Shown: in pieces, positions 24,501-39,025 of the stretch
How positions within the stretch are numbered: the first letter of the stretch is position 1
How the letters are laid out: each line of letters begins with the position of its first letter
Assembly: GCF_041956535.1 (NCBI RefSeq)
Contig: NW_027192207.1
Location: 276,454 to 340,453 of the forward strand
Source: Calcarisporiella thermophila CBS 279.70
Lineage: Eukaryota; Calcarisporiellomycota
Length of the DNA stretch: 64,000 bases
Direction: 5' to 3'
Notes under the pieces: model-generated
What the model saw: the letters and a program-made list of their open reading frames with translations, nothing else
What the model was told of the DNA's origin: nothing
Databases searched by the model: none
Program-made: the position numbers and the translations under genes

Positions 24501-27192
24501 GGTGCGTGGATATCTTGCGCGGACGAGAAAGCAGCGCACCAAGAACGCTATTGTGTGCTTGCAAAGCTTAATCCGTGGTCGGGTTGCCCGCCGGGCCTAC
24601 TCCAAGCTTAGAGAAAACAGAGCGGCTGTTAAAATCCAGAGTGCTTACCGCGGTTATCGTGTTCGCCGTGAATATCAAGAAACACGCAAGAAGATTATTC
24701 TGGCCCAATGCTGCATTCGCCGATATCGGGCACGGCGCGATCTTAAACGTCTTAAGCAAGAGGCTCGCTCTGTCAATCACTACAAGGAAGTCAAGTATAA
24801 GCTCGAAAATAAGGTGGTCGAGCTCACACAACTCTTGGCGGTGGAGCGTGAGAAGAAGCAAGAGCTAATCAGAAACACGAATACACTGGAGGCCCAAGTG
24901 CATTCGTGGGCCGAGAAGTGCGAGCGACTTGAGAAGCGCACGCTAGAGCTTGAACAACAAACACAGCAGCAATCTGTTCCCCTCGTTGAATTCCAGGCGC
25001 TCCAAAAGGAAAAGAACACCATCTCTTCGCAGTACCAGGAGTCTCTTGATCGAATCAAGGCGCAGGACGAGCAGATTGTACAGTTGAAAGCATCGCAGGA
25101 CAAACTTCGCGAGGAAATCACAAAGTTGCAGGAGGAGCAGGAGAAGCAGCGCAAAGAGGTTGGAAAAAATGCAAACCAGGCCGATATTGTCGCCCAACTC
25201 CAAAAGGAGATTGCGCGGTACAAAGCCGAACTTGCGCTCAATGCTAGAGCTCCTCCTCAACCACGTCCTCAGCGTTCCATTCCTGCACCCGCTCCCTATG
25301 GTGAAGATAACCGCTCCACGTCCCTTGCGAGTACCCTCGTCGAGAATCACTATGAGAACGGATTCTTACTTAAGGAGTCCGGGGCTAATCACGGTGGTAA
25401 TCGCCCCGCAGGAAAGGCATCCACTGGATTGTCCTCTGCAACCCGGCGCCTGCGCCGCAACAGCTCCGCCGAACCCTACGATATGCTCAAAGGTTCGGGT
25501 AAACCACGCACTTCCATGGAGCATGTCATCAAGGAGGCCGTGTTTAATCCGAAGCATGTCTCTACCTCTTTCGACCATCTGGATATGAGTAAGATTCTGC
25601 GCCCGACACGTCGTGCGGCGGATCCTGAAGAAGGCGACCCCGAGGGAGAAATCATTCGATTGCTGGAGGAGGAGGAGCCAATGCGGGCAGAGATTCTTGA
25701 AGGACTTATCAAGAACCTCAAGATTCCGATGCCAAGTGTACAAAACCCATCTTCAGCGAAGGAGGTGCTTTTCCCCGCGCATGTTATTGGCCTCACGATA
25801 ACCCAAATGTGGAAGCTGGGCTTCTTGTCTGAGTCAGAAAGACTGCTTTTCAATGTGATGGATACGATTCAAAAGCAATGCTTGGTAAATATTTCTTCCT
25901 TTTTTTCATCAATATTGTTGTACCGTTACTTAACTATCCCGCTAATGATATTTCCCTCCTTCGAATAGACCTATCAAGGAGATGAGGCCCTGATTCCATG
26001 CGCTTATTGGCTTTCAAACACACACGAGCTCTACTCTCTTATCTGTGCCTCTGAGGAGGAGCTACAGCATCAAGCAAGCCTCACATCCAATGCTGGCATG
26101 CGAGCCTTTGGTTGGCATGATTTCGAGAAGCTTATTGCCACGGTGAAATACGAGATGCAGTGTCTCGAAGACAACATCTACCATGCCTGGCTTAAGGAGC
26201 TCAAGAAGCGCCTTGTGAAGATGATTGTTCCCTCGGTCATCGAGAGCCAATCGCTTCCAGGTTTCATCACCAACGACTCTGGTAGTCGCTTCCTCAACAA
26301 GCTGCTTACGGGAGGATCTCAAAATGCTTTCAGTATGGATGATATGCTCAATTTCTTCAACAAGCTGTGGCGCGCCATGAAATGCTATTACATCGAGCCT
26401 GCTGTCATACACCAAGTTCTGGCAGAGTTGCTGCGGTTAATTGGTGTGACCGGATTTAATGACCTCTTGATGCGAAAGAACTTCTGCTCATGGAAGAGAG
26501 GTAACCCACTCGACTCCTTTTCAATTATCTGAACAGTTCACTTACATTTATCCATAACCTTCTAGCAATGCAAATTCAATACAACATTACTCGCATCGAG
26601 GAGTGGTGCAAGAGCCATGATATGCAGGAGGGTACCCTGCAATTGGAGCACTTGATGCAGGCCACAAAGTTGCTTCAATTGAAGAAGGCAACGCTTCAGG
26701 ATCTGGAAATCATCTACGATGTATGCTGGATTCTCACGCCCACACAAATTCAAAAGCTGATTTCCCACTACCATGTCGCCGACTACGAGGTACTATCCCA
26801 TTGATATTTTACCGTTGTTTTTTTTATTGGTGCTAACAATGGTCTTTGTAAAACAGAGCCCAATTAGCCCAGAGATTCTAAAGGCGGTGGCTAGTCGCGT
26901 GAATGCGTCGGATAAGTCCGACATCCTGCTGTTGGACACAATCCCAGTTGAGGAGCCAGCGGCCGCTTTCGAGATTCCTGAACAACGTCCCTCGCGTACG
27001 CCAGAGAAATACCTTCCTTCATGGGTAATTTCCCTCCCTCTATTTACATTACAACATCAATCCAATATTGCTAACCTTAATTTTTGACAATCCTCACAGT
27101 TGAATCTTGCTCGTTTGCGTCGCCTCACTTACCTTTGTGAATTGCAGAGTGAGCTTGAGATGGCCGCAAGAGACACTATCGATGAAGAATGA
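21530..27192 (+). CDS. MYO2: class V myosin heavy chain
   Basis: Twelve-exon model: 21530-21679, 21754-21886, 21956-22193, 22256-22487, 22548-23297, 23361-23468, 23539-23817, 23887-25884, 25969-26500, 26566-26789, 26857-27024, 27100-27192, giving 1634 aa. Order of parts: an SH3-like N-terminal domain ([18 protein letters not shown]). A motor (about 65-770) with IAVNPF, P-loop GESGAGKT split by an intron, switch [11 protein letters not shown], switch II DIYGFE, and the actin-binding [10 protein letters not shown]. Six IQ motifs follow (about 778-925), then coiled coil (about 925-1085), a low-complexity linker and the globular DIL cargo domain (about 1250-1600). This is the actin-based carrier of secretory vesicles and organelles to growth sites. 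Length and architecture fit fungal Myo2/class V myosins. It is one of two myosin-motor genes in the window, the other being the chitin synthase at 42.7-48.5 kb. Confidence 0.96.
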
Positions 27193-27628
27193 ATTTGATC
27201 GCATCTGGTTTTTTGGTTTCTTTTTTGCAGCGGTTTTCTTATTTTATTCGGGCAGGCTATGGATAGAAACTCATTTTGTTGTCATAACATTATTATATAC
27301 ATATAGCTTTTATTTGTTATTGTTACTACTTGGTAATTTCATTTATAGCCTATTTTATTTGATCCTATTCCTACTTCCCTTGAAATAGAAGGCCAAATGG
27401 AAGAAATAACTTTATGCTTTTCTTGAGTGTAAAACTTGTTTCCTGTTGCCACCGAACTCGCACCTCTCCAACCTTCGCAGCCAATCCACTTCAGTCCAAG
27501 TAGGCAGTCACATATCTTAGTTTAAAAAATGCGAGTTCGACGCGGTCCAACTCGTTCCTTGTCCTTTTTGAGCATTGGGTATACATTATTCACGAAGTCG
27601 TCCAAAAGCTAAATTATTTTCATTTCCC
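27193..27628. other. intergenic between myosin V and kinase
   Basis: 3' flank of the myosin gene and promoter of the FHA-kinase, both read rightwards. No other element was recognised. Confidence 0.5.
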
Positions 27629-30196
<2,568 letters not shown>

Positions 30197-30523
30197 ATAT
30201 TATAATGTTGATTTTTGAACAATTTTTTGTTGTTTTTGCTCTAATATTTTCTTCTCTTGGTTTATACTTTTTCAAGTAGTTTCATATTATTTCATTCCCA
30301 TTTCTATATCCCCGGTTATTATATACATAATTTTCCTTATTCAAAACGTGTTAAATATACCGAAAAAAAAACTTATAATATGAATACTCCAATATTTAAC
30401 TTTCTTCCTCATGAACGATTTCTTCAATAAGTCTTGGATTTATTTGATGAATAAAATACGTGGTTGATTTAAATAAAGCTCGGTTAAAATTGGGGGGCCA
30501 TTCGAGTAAAAAAAATAGGTACT
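30197..30523. other. AT-rich spacer between convergent genes
   Basis: 3' flanks of the kinase gene (+) and the WD40 gene (-). Nothing else was seen. Confidence 0.5.
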
Positions 30524-31956
30524 TTAGTAAATCTGCCAAAGGCTGATGCGTTCATCCTTTCCGGCGGCAGCCACCCAATTTTTCGATGCCTCCCCCTCCT
30601 CTGTTGGCTCCTCTTGGCTCAGTACGTTGGTAAATGCCAGGGCATAGACACTCTCAGTGTGATAGGATAGTATGGCTAGTGGTTTGAACGTCTTTGAAGA
30701 GAAAATTCGTACTCTTCGGATAGTATTATTTCGAAAAAAAGTATAATTAGAGGCCACCCTTTTGGATGAAAAAAAGAAAGTTTGCTTACTTTCCATCCCA
30801 CCCGGCGGTACCAAAAATTCGACCATCCGAGCGTATCTTGACATTGGAAACGCCAGCATGTTTTACCGTCAGAATACGCACAACAGGTTTGTCCGTCTAT
30901 TTCCAAGTCACCTGTCATGAGTCAACCATCACCAAAATATTATTTGGTAAACCTACCTCAACAAGTGAGTACTTGACAATTTTATCATCTTCGCCGCAGG
31001 AGAGGGCCCAGTTACAATCACTTGACACATCCAATCCTAATGCTATTCACATGCACGCCAGTAGAACGTTGAGAGGAATTTCTTATCCATCACATATATG
31101 CAAAATCCAAAAAATACCTGTGCCCGAATGCTCCTTTACGGACCACACCTTTTCCACATTGTCCATTAATTTCCATAGAATTACATTGCCAGATTCGTAG
31201 GCGACTAGAAGAAGGTAAAAGCTCTCAAGCTTAAATAGACGAATTGCCATGCAGAGTCCTAGAGAGCAACATTAGGACATATATCATAACGAGATAGATT
31301 TTCAATGGGATACCTGTTTGCTTTCGTACATCCTCGCCGATATTTTTGAATAGTGGTTGCATCTCGTTAAAATCAAAAATATCAACCTACAATGAATGGT
31401 TAACAATTAAAAAGGCTACAGGTACACATGCGACAAGCTTACCACATCGGATCTTTCGAGACCAGGAAGTGCAATCAACTGTTGATTACTCCCTCCACAG
31501 CAGAGAGAGAAGGAGCAGAAATTGAGCGAGTTCACGGGTATTGTTCTTTGCGGTGAATTCATTCGAATTGGCTCGGACGCAGAATCTTCAAGCTCCCATA
31601 CCTTCAACTTATTATCACGTCCTTGACTTTGCAAATAGATTGTAAAGAAAAGATTATATTTATATGTAAACGAATTATATCCATACCTGATAATAATCCC
31701 GTCCAAAGGCCAAACTGCTATAATTGAGTCTTCATGGCCTCGAAAACGGTGTAGCGGTCGACGTGTTTTTAAATTCCAAACAATAATATATCCATCAGCA
31801 TCTCTAAAAACGCGAAAAAAAAAACATTAATTCAAATATCACCTAATTTGAATACAAAGATTACCCAGATATGAGATTCCTGTTGTCATTCGTAAATAAT
31901 ATTGTGTTTACTTGCGATGTATGACCTCGAAATACGTAGCTTGGTACTAGTGTCAT
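30524..31956 (-). CDS. ASA1: WD40 protein, Asa1/GNB1L family
   Basis: Eight-exon model: 31956-31865, 31803-31687, 31626-31443, 31386-31314, 31258-31118, 31042-30957, 30896-30790, 30713-30524, giving 329 aa. Human GNB1L has almost the same length (about 327). The protein is a WD40 propeller throughout: VFRGHTSQVNTILFTNDNR, DADGYIIVWNLK, HRFRGHEDSIIAVWPLD, QGRDNKLKVWEL, LLVAYESGNVILWKL, AGWDGKVRIFSSKTFKPLAIL. The C-terminal AAAGKDERISLWQIY is the family's characteristic ending. In yeast Asa1 belongs to the ASTRA group with Tel2-Tti1-Tti2. In vertebrates GNB1L supports maturation of PIKK kinases such as ATM, ATR and mTOR. That role is inferred here. The ATG at 31956 begins 8 residues before the first WD block and lies just after a CTTGCAG, so an upstream non-coding exon is possible. 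Confidence 0.85.
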
Positions 31957-32339
31957 CAAAAAGGTGCTCTGCAAGAATGCATCGTTAACTTTAACTTCAT
32001 GTACTGTGACTTATTATTTTCATCCCAATTGATGCATGAAAATTTGCTGTACTTTCATTGTCCGTAGCAAATTCATTATCACAACTTATTATCAACGGAA
32101 AACTATAAGTAATATTAATTTTATTATTAATATAGAAAAATACTATAGAGTATTGCAAGGTATCTTTATATCAGTCAGTTGTTGAACGGGGTAGAAGAAT
32201 ATCTTCTTCTCGTTATCTTAGTGGCTCTTTTGCTTGCGTTATACAAGGAGATTGATGTTAATTGAGCAGAGGATGGAATGTTATATTTTCAATGCTGCAA
32301 TTTTATGTTAAAATATAGGCAATTTCCAATAAGACAAAT
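31957..32339. other. upstream flank of ASA1-like gene
   Basis: AT-rich; it presumably contains the ASA1 promoter. No other feature was recognised. Confidence 0.4.
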
Positions 32340-32610
32340 ATCTTGTTCAAGGAAGCGAGGTCAGATATTGAAAACTGTTTAGGAGCTGAGAACTGTGAAA
32401 CGGTTGATTTTTACTAAGGTTAGCGAGTTTCTACAGAGAATGCGGGGACTTGAAAAGGCAGAACAGCCGTATCAAATGATGTTGGCGATTATGGAAAGGG
32501 TATATGGAGCTGAGGGTCTTGATATTGAATATACTCTGCAAAAGTTAGCAGATTTTTACATTATTCGTCGAAATTGCAACTAGGCAGATCAACTATATCA
32601 AAGAGGTGAT
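32340..32610 (+). pseudogene. broken kinesin-light-chain-like TPR fragment
   Basis: Two or more frames must be combined to read it. SDIENCLGAENCETVDF comes first, then, after a shift, LEKAEQPYQMMLAIMERVYG and LDIEYTLQKLADFYIIRR, interrupted by a stop before ADQLYQRG. The 42-residue spacing and the A-E-x-x-Y...A-I-M-E-R-x-Y-G pattern match the TPR gene at 61303-62100 in this same window. There is no start and no flanking repeats, so it is a relic of a larger TPR gene. Confidence 0.65.
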
Positions 32611-32619
32611 GTATAACAA

Positions 32620-34160
32620 TTTAAAAAATCCCTAGATTGGTATTCTCAAATATATAAACACCATATACATTAAAGTAATTTTGATATTGAAAAAAGGGTT
32701 ATAAAATTGAATACTCAAGCTCTTAAACTTGCCTTAGAAATTGTGTATGAAATTTTTATTTTTCACTTCTTATCCTTTCATATCATCATATCAAACTATA
32801 TTAAGGTGCGTTAAAAATAGCAAACACGTCTATTTATGCTCTATTTGACTGTCTTTATGGACTTGTAAAAACTTGATGTTGGATTAACTAGAGAATTACA
32901 GTTGTATACTTTGGTATGTAAATGAAGGGTTTTTATATATTCGCACGTCCGACCATATGACGCATTTACAACTTTCAAGATCCTATGCCGATATTTACGG
33001 GCAAAGCCAATGTAAACATATTGATAGCCAATTTACAAAAGAAGCCTACTTTTTTTACACAACCTTGAATTCACTTTACTACTATTCAGCGTATTACTCA
33101 TTCCTGTCAGAAATAATTAACATTGTAATTCTCCATGGATTTTTCGTTAGCATCCAAAAAAATATTACACACGCTTGCATTGAAGTTTCGAAAAAGGGGC
33201 TTTTTCCTGTCTTTCTGAAAGAACGCGTGGACAACCTGCAGTTGGCTTGGGAGCTTGAGGTGCGCACAAGCTACAATATTTATTCACGGAACCGCACCTG
33301 ATCCCAAGTGTAAGGGAGAACTTTTTAGAAGTAATCCTTCAATCCTTAAGGTGATCCAAGTTGTAACACCTTCTGGAAGTTTCTTCATTAGGTGTGGCAA
33401 TAAAGTGTTGGAAGTAAGGAGAACTGCAGCAAGTGAAGCATTTATTTTAAGACTTTTTTTATATCAAGTAGCCTTGATTTTTTTCACAATAATAAAAAAC
33501 TTATTTAATTTTTCGAGCGAGAGAATATCTTTTACCTTCACTTTTCATATCTATTTCTTACCTGACTTTGTTTAGTTCTTTTAAATAGTTTCAGTCAATA
33601 GTTTTCTAATTCTTCTAGCGATTCTTTATTATTTTTTAAACTATTAATAATAATGCTCTCGTCACTTTACAGTTCTGTTGACGCAATTTACTCGATCGAT
33701 TCACTCCACGCTCTTTCGAAGCCACTTCAGCATGCGTCGCTCCACGCTTACATTCTCGCCAGCTTCTCTGCGCAGATTTCCTTCTTTATCCTTTCGCTCC
33801 ACCTGCACTAAAATACCTGTCGAGGGACCAATCAAAGCACCACATTTTGTAAGAGTACTGTGGGAAGCACTGCAGCTTCAGCGTTGATCCACCTTAATTA
33901 AGGTGCTGTAGTACTTCTCAGAGTCTGATCATCCACCAATAGGCGTAATGGTCTCGACAACGCACTTCTAACATTATTGGCCTGAGACAGGTTGAGTGAA
34001 AGGTATGGGGTCTGAAAGATGCATTTGCACGTTCCCCTTGTCTTCTCAGCGGCAGAGTCCATCAGCGCATCACCCAAAGAGAAATGCGTAACCGGTTTGA
34101 TGCTCTATATTTCCGCATGCACCCAAACGACTCACCTGGGCACAATTGAACATCACTACG
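32620..34160. other. gene-poor stretch with uncertain short frames
   Basis: No gene could be supported. A 114-codon frame at 32957-33301 has no recognisable motif. At 33732-33887 an ATG-initiated 52-aa frame (MRRSTLTFSPASLRRFPSL...) is Arg/Ser-rich like a mitochondrial presequence, but its remainder is short and unrecognised. About 33240-33450 has somewhat more regular codon use on the minus strand but contains stops, so it may be a gene relic. Confidence 0.4.
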
Positions 34161-34162
34161 AC

Positions 34163-34170
34163 TATAAAAA
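34163..34170 (+). promoter_or_regulatory. TATA box of Cys-rich secreted protein gene
   Basis: TATAAAAA lies 130 bp upstream of the ATG at 34293, in a good position for a strong core promoter with a leader of roughly 100 nt. Confidence 0.6.
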
Positions 34171-34292
34171 AGGCCTCAGCAGGGCATTCGCAGCACGCTC
34201 TTTTCTACCTACAATTTGTTTCGCCAGTTGATTTCTCACACCGTTGACAAAAGAATCAATCGCAAACTTACCTGCAAGTGGAATCAACCAAA

Positions 34293-34864
34293 ATGCAACT
34301 TGTAAAATTAGCTGTCAGTTTCGTGGTTGTTTGCGCAATCCAGCTGTTTGCATCGGCAAACGTGATTACAAATGATGAAATTATGAAAAGGCAGAGCGCA
34401 GGTAGTATCTAAGTTCGAATGCTTGTAGAACGGTCAATTCAGACTAACTCGCACTATTGATTATTTGCTCCATAGATATAACAGGTAAACATCGCTCAAT
34501 CATGCCATAGCCAGGAATTTATTTGTATGCTAATGGACCATGCATCATGTCATTTGTGCTTTTCGATTACCCTAAATAGAAGGCAACCTAAGTATTGTTA
34601 AATGGTATAATATGATATTTCTTTTGAAGACTAACGCAGTTATGTTCAGTTATGTCAGAGACCCTACTCCCTGCAAATTCTTTCTTTCAAAAAATAGGTA
34701 AAAGACAAACTTGTCCAAGTGGCTTCGGCTTGTGTAGTAGTGGAAGGTGTTGTCCAATCGGAGGCGATTGTTGTTCAAACCAAAGTTGCTGTAATAAGGG
34801 TTCGTATTGTTTGAAATCTAAGGGAAAAATCGGTTGTTGCCCGAATGGTAAAACGTGCGAGTAA
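34293..34864 (+). CDS. small secreted cysteine-rich protein, Kex2-type propeptide
   Basis: Three-exon model: 34293-34401, 34476-34484, 34650-34864, giving 110 aa. The first 22 residues form a clear signal peptide (MQLVKLAVSFVVVCAIQLFASA). A short propeptide with two dibasic Lys-Arg-Gln sites follows (MKRQS before the first intron, GKRQT before the mature part), typical of Kex2 processing. The mature region of about 50 residues has 12 cysteines, including three CC pairs in a row and a fourth near the end: C-x6-C-x4-CC-x5-CC-x4-CC-x5-C-x8-CC-x5-C. This looks like a granulin-type or other knottin fold held by disulfides. The middle exon has just 9 nt. Processed Cys-rich proteins of this kind are often effectors, antimicrobial or wall-associated, but no function can be assigned from sequence. 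Confidence 0.72.
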
Positions 34865-35214
34865 AAAGAAATATCTACGCAGTTGGTGTATATTGTTTAT
34901 AATGCTATGTATATAATATAATTTCACTACCACCTAGGCCATTCAACAATTCAATCAGGTAAAATTTTAATAAATCATGTCAGGAGGAGGTTCTATTTTT
35001 TATTTTACAGAATTGATGAAACAGAAAATATAATCAACATCGTAGTGAAATATATACATAAATGCATATTTGAAAGAGTCACTCAAAAACATAGTGTAAT
35101 ATATCATATTACAGCTATTTTTCAGGCATATAGCAAGTGTGAGCAAAATCGTACTAGTAAAGAAATAGGAATGATAAAAAATGTTAAAAGCTATGACAGA
35201 AAAGGGAAAACTTT
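34865..35214. other. AT-rich intergenic
   Basis: 3' flank of the Cys-rich gene. No feature was recognised before the decayed phosphatase fragment. Confidence 0.4.
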
Positions 35215-35430
35215 CACATATTCAGAAAATGGTCTACATATTGATTGAGTTTGGTTGTCATCATATATCTTCTATCAAAAAATATAATGATTCTCCGAGG
35301 AAAAATTGTATAGAAAAGCCAATGTCGGGTTACCGACCATAAGCTAGTTGTGTAATCTTCGCTTGTCGACAAGTTCACATATTGTAATCCTTGTGGATGA
35401 TAATGATGATGGCATTACTAATAGGTGCAA
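35215..35430 (-). pseudogene. decayed partial duplicate of the Siw14-like gene 3' end
   Basis: This stretch aligns by eye with 35880-36020, the last intron and end of the penultimate exon of the neighbouring phosphatase. Shared blocks are GAAAATTGTATAGA(A/G)AA(A/G)CCA, TTACCGA(C/T)CAT, a CAGTTG/TAGTTG step and the identical CGCTTGTCGACAAG. Substitutions and the absence of the catalytic exon make it non-coding. Confidence 0.7.
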
Positions 35431-35875
35431 ACATTTTCCGAAGCAATACAAACGTCTAAAAAACACTACTCGATCGTCGAAGCAAGATGGTGGTGAAAGG
35501 GGTGAAAGTTATATTCAAAATAAAATGACACCATGGTTTGTATAATATTGAGGAATAATAATTTTAATTACTTTTTGCATTTATTTAGCGTTCTATTTTC
35601 TTTTTTGCATATACATTATTTTAGCTTGCTTGTCAAAAAAATTATAAAACTTATTTTAATGACAGCTTACAGATCCTTGTTCAGTCTTTCCGCAATTTGA
35701 GATAATCATAGCTTTATACTTTTTTGTCCTTGATCAAAGTTTGTCGAAGAAAAAACAGATAAATATTATTAAGAAAATGGATGTATATACAAGAGAGGAA
35801 ACAAAGAAAAATATCACATTTTCAAAAAAAAAAAACTTACAAATCATGACATACATATTGAATCTTTTTTGAGTG

Positions 35876-36990
<1,115 letters not shown>

Positions 36991-37953
36991 GATGTACTGA
37001 GCTGAGGGGAATGACGAATGGTCGATCTATCGTGCAAGCGGAGAAAGGATTTTCTACTTTCACTTTATCAAAACGCAAGGACATGCCAATCGGTGTATTA
37101 AAGTCTAAAAGATATTACACGTGCCCCCAGCCACGAAATGGATCAAAATAGAGATGCGCATACATCGAAGTTTTCGATGCGATGTTCCCAAAAAAATACG
37201 CCACCGCCTTGTACTTCAATCTGCAATTTGGCGAGGGAAAGAGGCGCTCCATCGAGGGAGAAAGCTATCTTAAACCTTGTCTGATTCGAACCAGCAGAAA
37301 ATCTCTCCGTTGGTGCCGATTCCAAATCTTCGTATAACCAAGGGCAAAACAGGCACAACTGACGAGCAAGGTACCTTACCCGGGAGCCCTCCTCTTGACT
37401 GAGGAAATGCTAACGAAAGGAAAAGGCCAGCGATCCGCTTCGCACTTTGCAGACTCTAGATATTGCAGGTTCGCACCATTCAAGTGGTCTCCTCTGGATG
37501 GAAAATTGATTGTGCGGAGGTTGATCGTTAGGGCACCGCCAGCAGCGAGCTTCATGATCTGGGGACTCTCTCAAGCAACTCTAAGATTTCGCGATTTTTA
37601 ATATACCTGTTCAATATCGAATGGCCACGCCCAACGCGACACAGAGATACGGACTCCCACCAGTGCTCCGGTCGTTGTAAGAGGTTCCAGAGCCCACACT
37701 TGCCATTTTCCTCTCTAACAAAAGCCAGAGTTCGGGGCCCCCTTCTTCAGCGCTAATAAGCCCCTTGATTCTTTCTCATCAGCCCCCAGGCTACCGTCTC
37801 TGGGGCCGCTCAAAGCTAAAAAGCCATCCAAAAAAGCAATGAAAGTGAATAAAGCTGTTGGGGTGGTGAAGCGAGCCTTCTTTTTCCCTCTACATGGTAT
37901 AAAGTTCGACTTCCTCTTCATTGCGCATTCCATACATTCTACATCCCAAAAGC
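36991..37953. other. divergent promoter between SIW14 and Ecl1-like genes
   Basis: About 960 bp lie between two outward-reading genes. No coding exon was recognised. Before 37954 there is a leader with a CATCCC-rich stretch. Confidence 0.45.
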
Positions 37954-38361
37954 ATGGATATCAACTGGTGTCTCGTGTGCGAGAAGAAATTCAACAATCA
38001 TGTATGTTCTCGATCCCCTTTCTTAATGCCAAGACACTCGTGAGCCTAACCCTCTCCTCTCTCTTCCGCAATTTACCGTTAGGATGACGACCTCGCCCTC
38101 TACTGCAGCATCCATTGTGCGCGTGCCGACTCTCAGCATTCAAGCATGTCCTCATCCCCGCTCTGTTCCCGGCTGCCCCTCGACTCTTTGTCCACGATTG
38201 GCTCGGCTTCTCCTTGCTCTACCCCTCCTGCCACCATCGTCGACACTCCCATTCTCAATCCACGGCGTCGCTCTCTGCAACAGCAAGTCGCTTCGCCACC
38301 CTTGCTCTCGTTAACAGCATTATACCCACTGGCCGCCACGAGCTTCCAGAAAAAAAGATAG
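37954..38361 (+). CDS. Ecl1-family zinc-finger-like small protein
   Basis: Two-exon model: 37954-38001 and 38083-38361, giving 108 aa. The N-terminus MDINWCLVCEKKF, spliced to DDDLALYCSIHCARAD, gives the family's C-x2-C ... YC-x3-C arrangement of four cysteines that could hold one zinc ion. The remaining 75 residues are Ser/Pro/Ala-rich and probably disordered. Ecl1 proteins were named in fission yeast, where extra copies lengthen chronological lifespan and they respond to nutrient limitation. The same role is only inferred. The intron falls between the two Cys pairs, so ORF scans show only the tail. The start is chosen because MD-x2-(W/Y)C is the usual beginning of the family. Confidence 0.8.
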
Positions 38362-39025
38362 ATGTTACTTACCTTGATATCGATTGACTTTCGATATTAT
38401 CCTCTTTCTCCCATCCATTCCCTTCATTCCTTCAGTATATCCAACTCGACTTTCTGTACATACACACGTACCTATCTATATAGCCAAAAGCAACAAAGTG
38501 GGCAAAAATAGCCTCTGATTCTCCCCTAAGCGGTCTTGCCTTGATATATATATATATACATATTTATTACTCTATCTATACCGTTTGTTGTCCACATTCC
38601 TTTTTGTCATTGGAACTTGTATTCTTGTGAAAAGATGAAAACATATATACACAAATATATTAAATAAACTGTGTAAAGCATTCATAGCATGATCAAAGCA
38701 TATAAAACAAAGTATTACAACCTGGATTTTCTAAAGAGGATTAAGCATATTGCAAAAGACATTAAGAGAGGGATTAGGTGAATTCCTCGAGAGGAGATGT
38801 AGGTTAAAAATTAATGTGGTAGAGTGAAATGGGAATAGTTCCAGGAGAGGAAGTAGGAGCTATGAAATAGAAATATACAGTGCCAAGAGGCCAAGGGGAG
38901 GGAAGATGGATAAATATATAGATAGGACCATGATAAATAACAAAGGGGAGAAATGTACACAAAGTTATTTGTCAAAGGATAAATGATCTCTATAAGCTTG
39001 GGAGGGAGGGAGGGAGGGAGCTATC
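38362..39025. other. intergenic with two microsatellites
   Basis: 3' flanks of two convergent genes. It contains a TA repeat at about 38549-38560 and a GGGA repeat at 38999-39020. No gene was recognised. Confidence 0.5.
38999..39020. repeat. (GGGA)n microsatellite
   Basis: About five tandem GGGA units lie immediately 3' of the stop codon of the gene ending at 39026. On that gene's coding strand this is a TCCC tract. Confidence 0.85.

Noticed and set aside
24780-25350. Ser/Leu-rich frames antisense to myosin V
   Set aside because: They are complements of the coiled-coil Glu/Lys/Gln codons.
32957-33301. 114-codon open frame
   Set aside because: No recognisable motif, no promoter or splice context, and AT-rich composition; it is probably chance.
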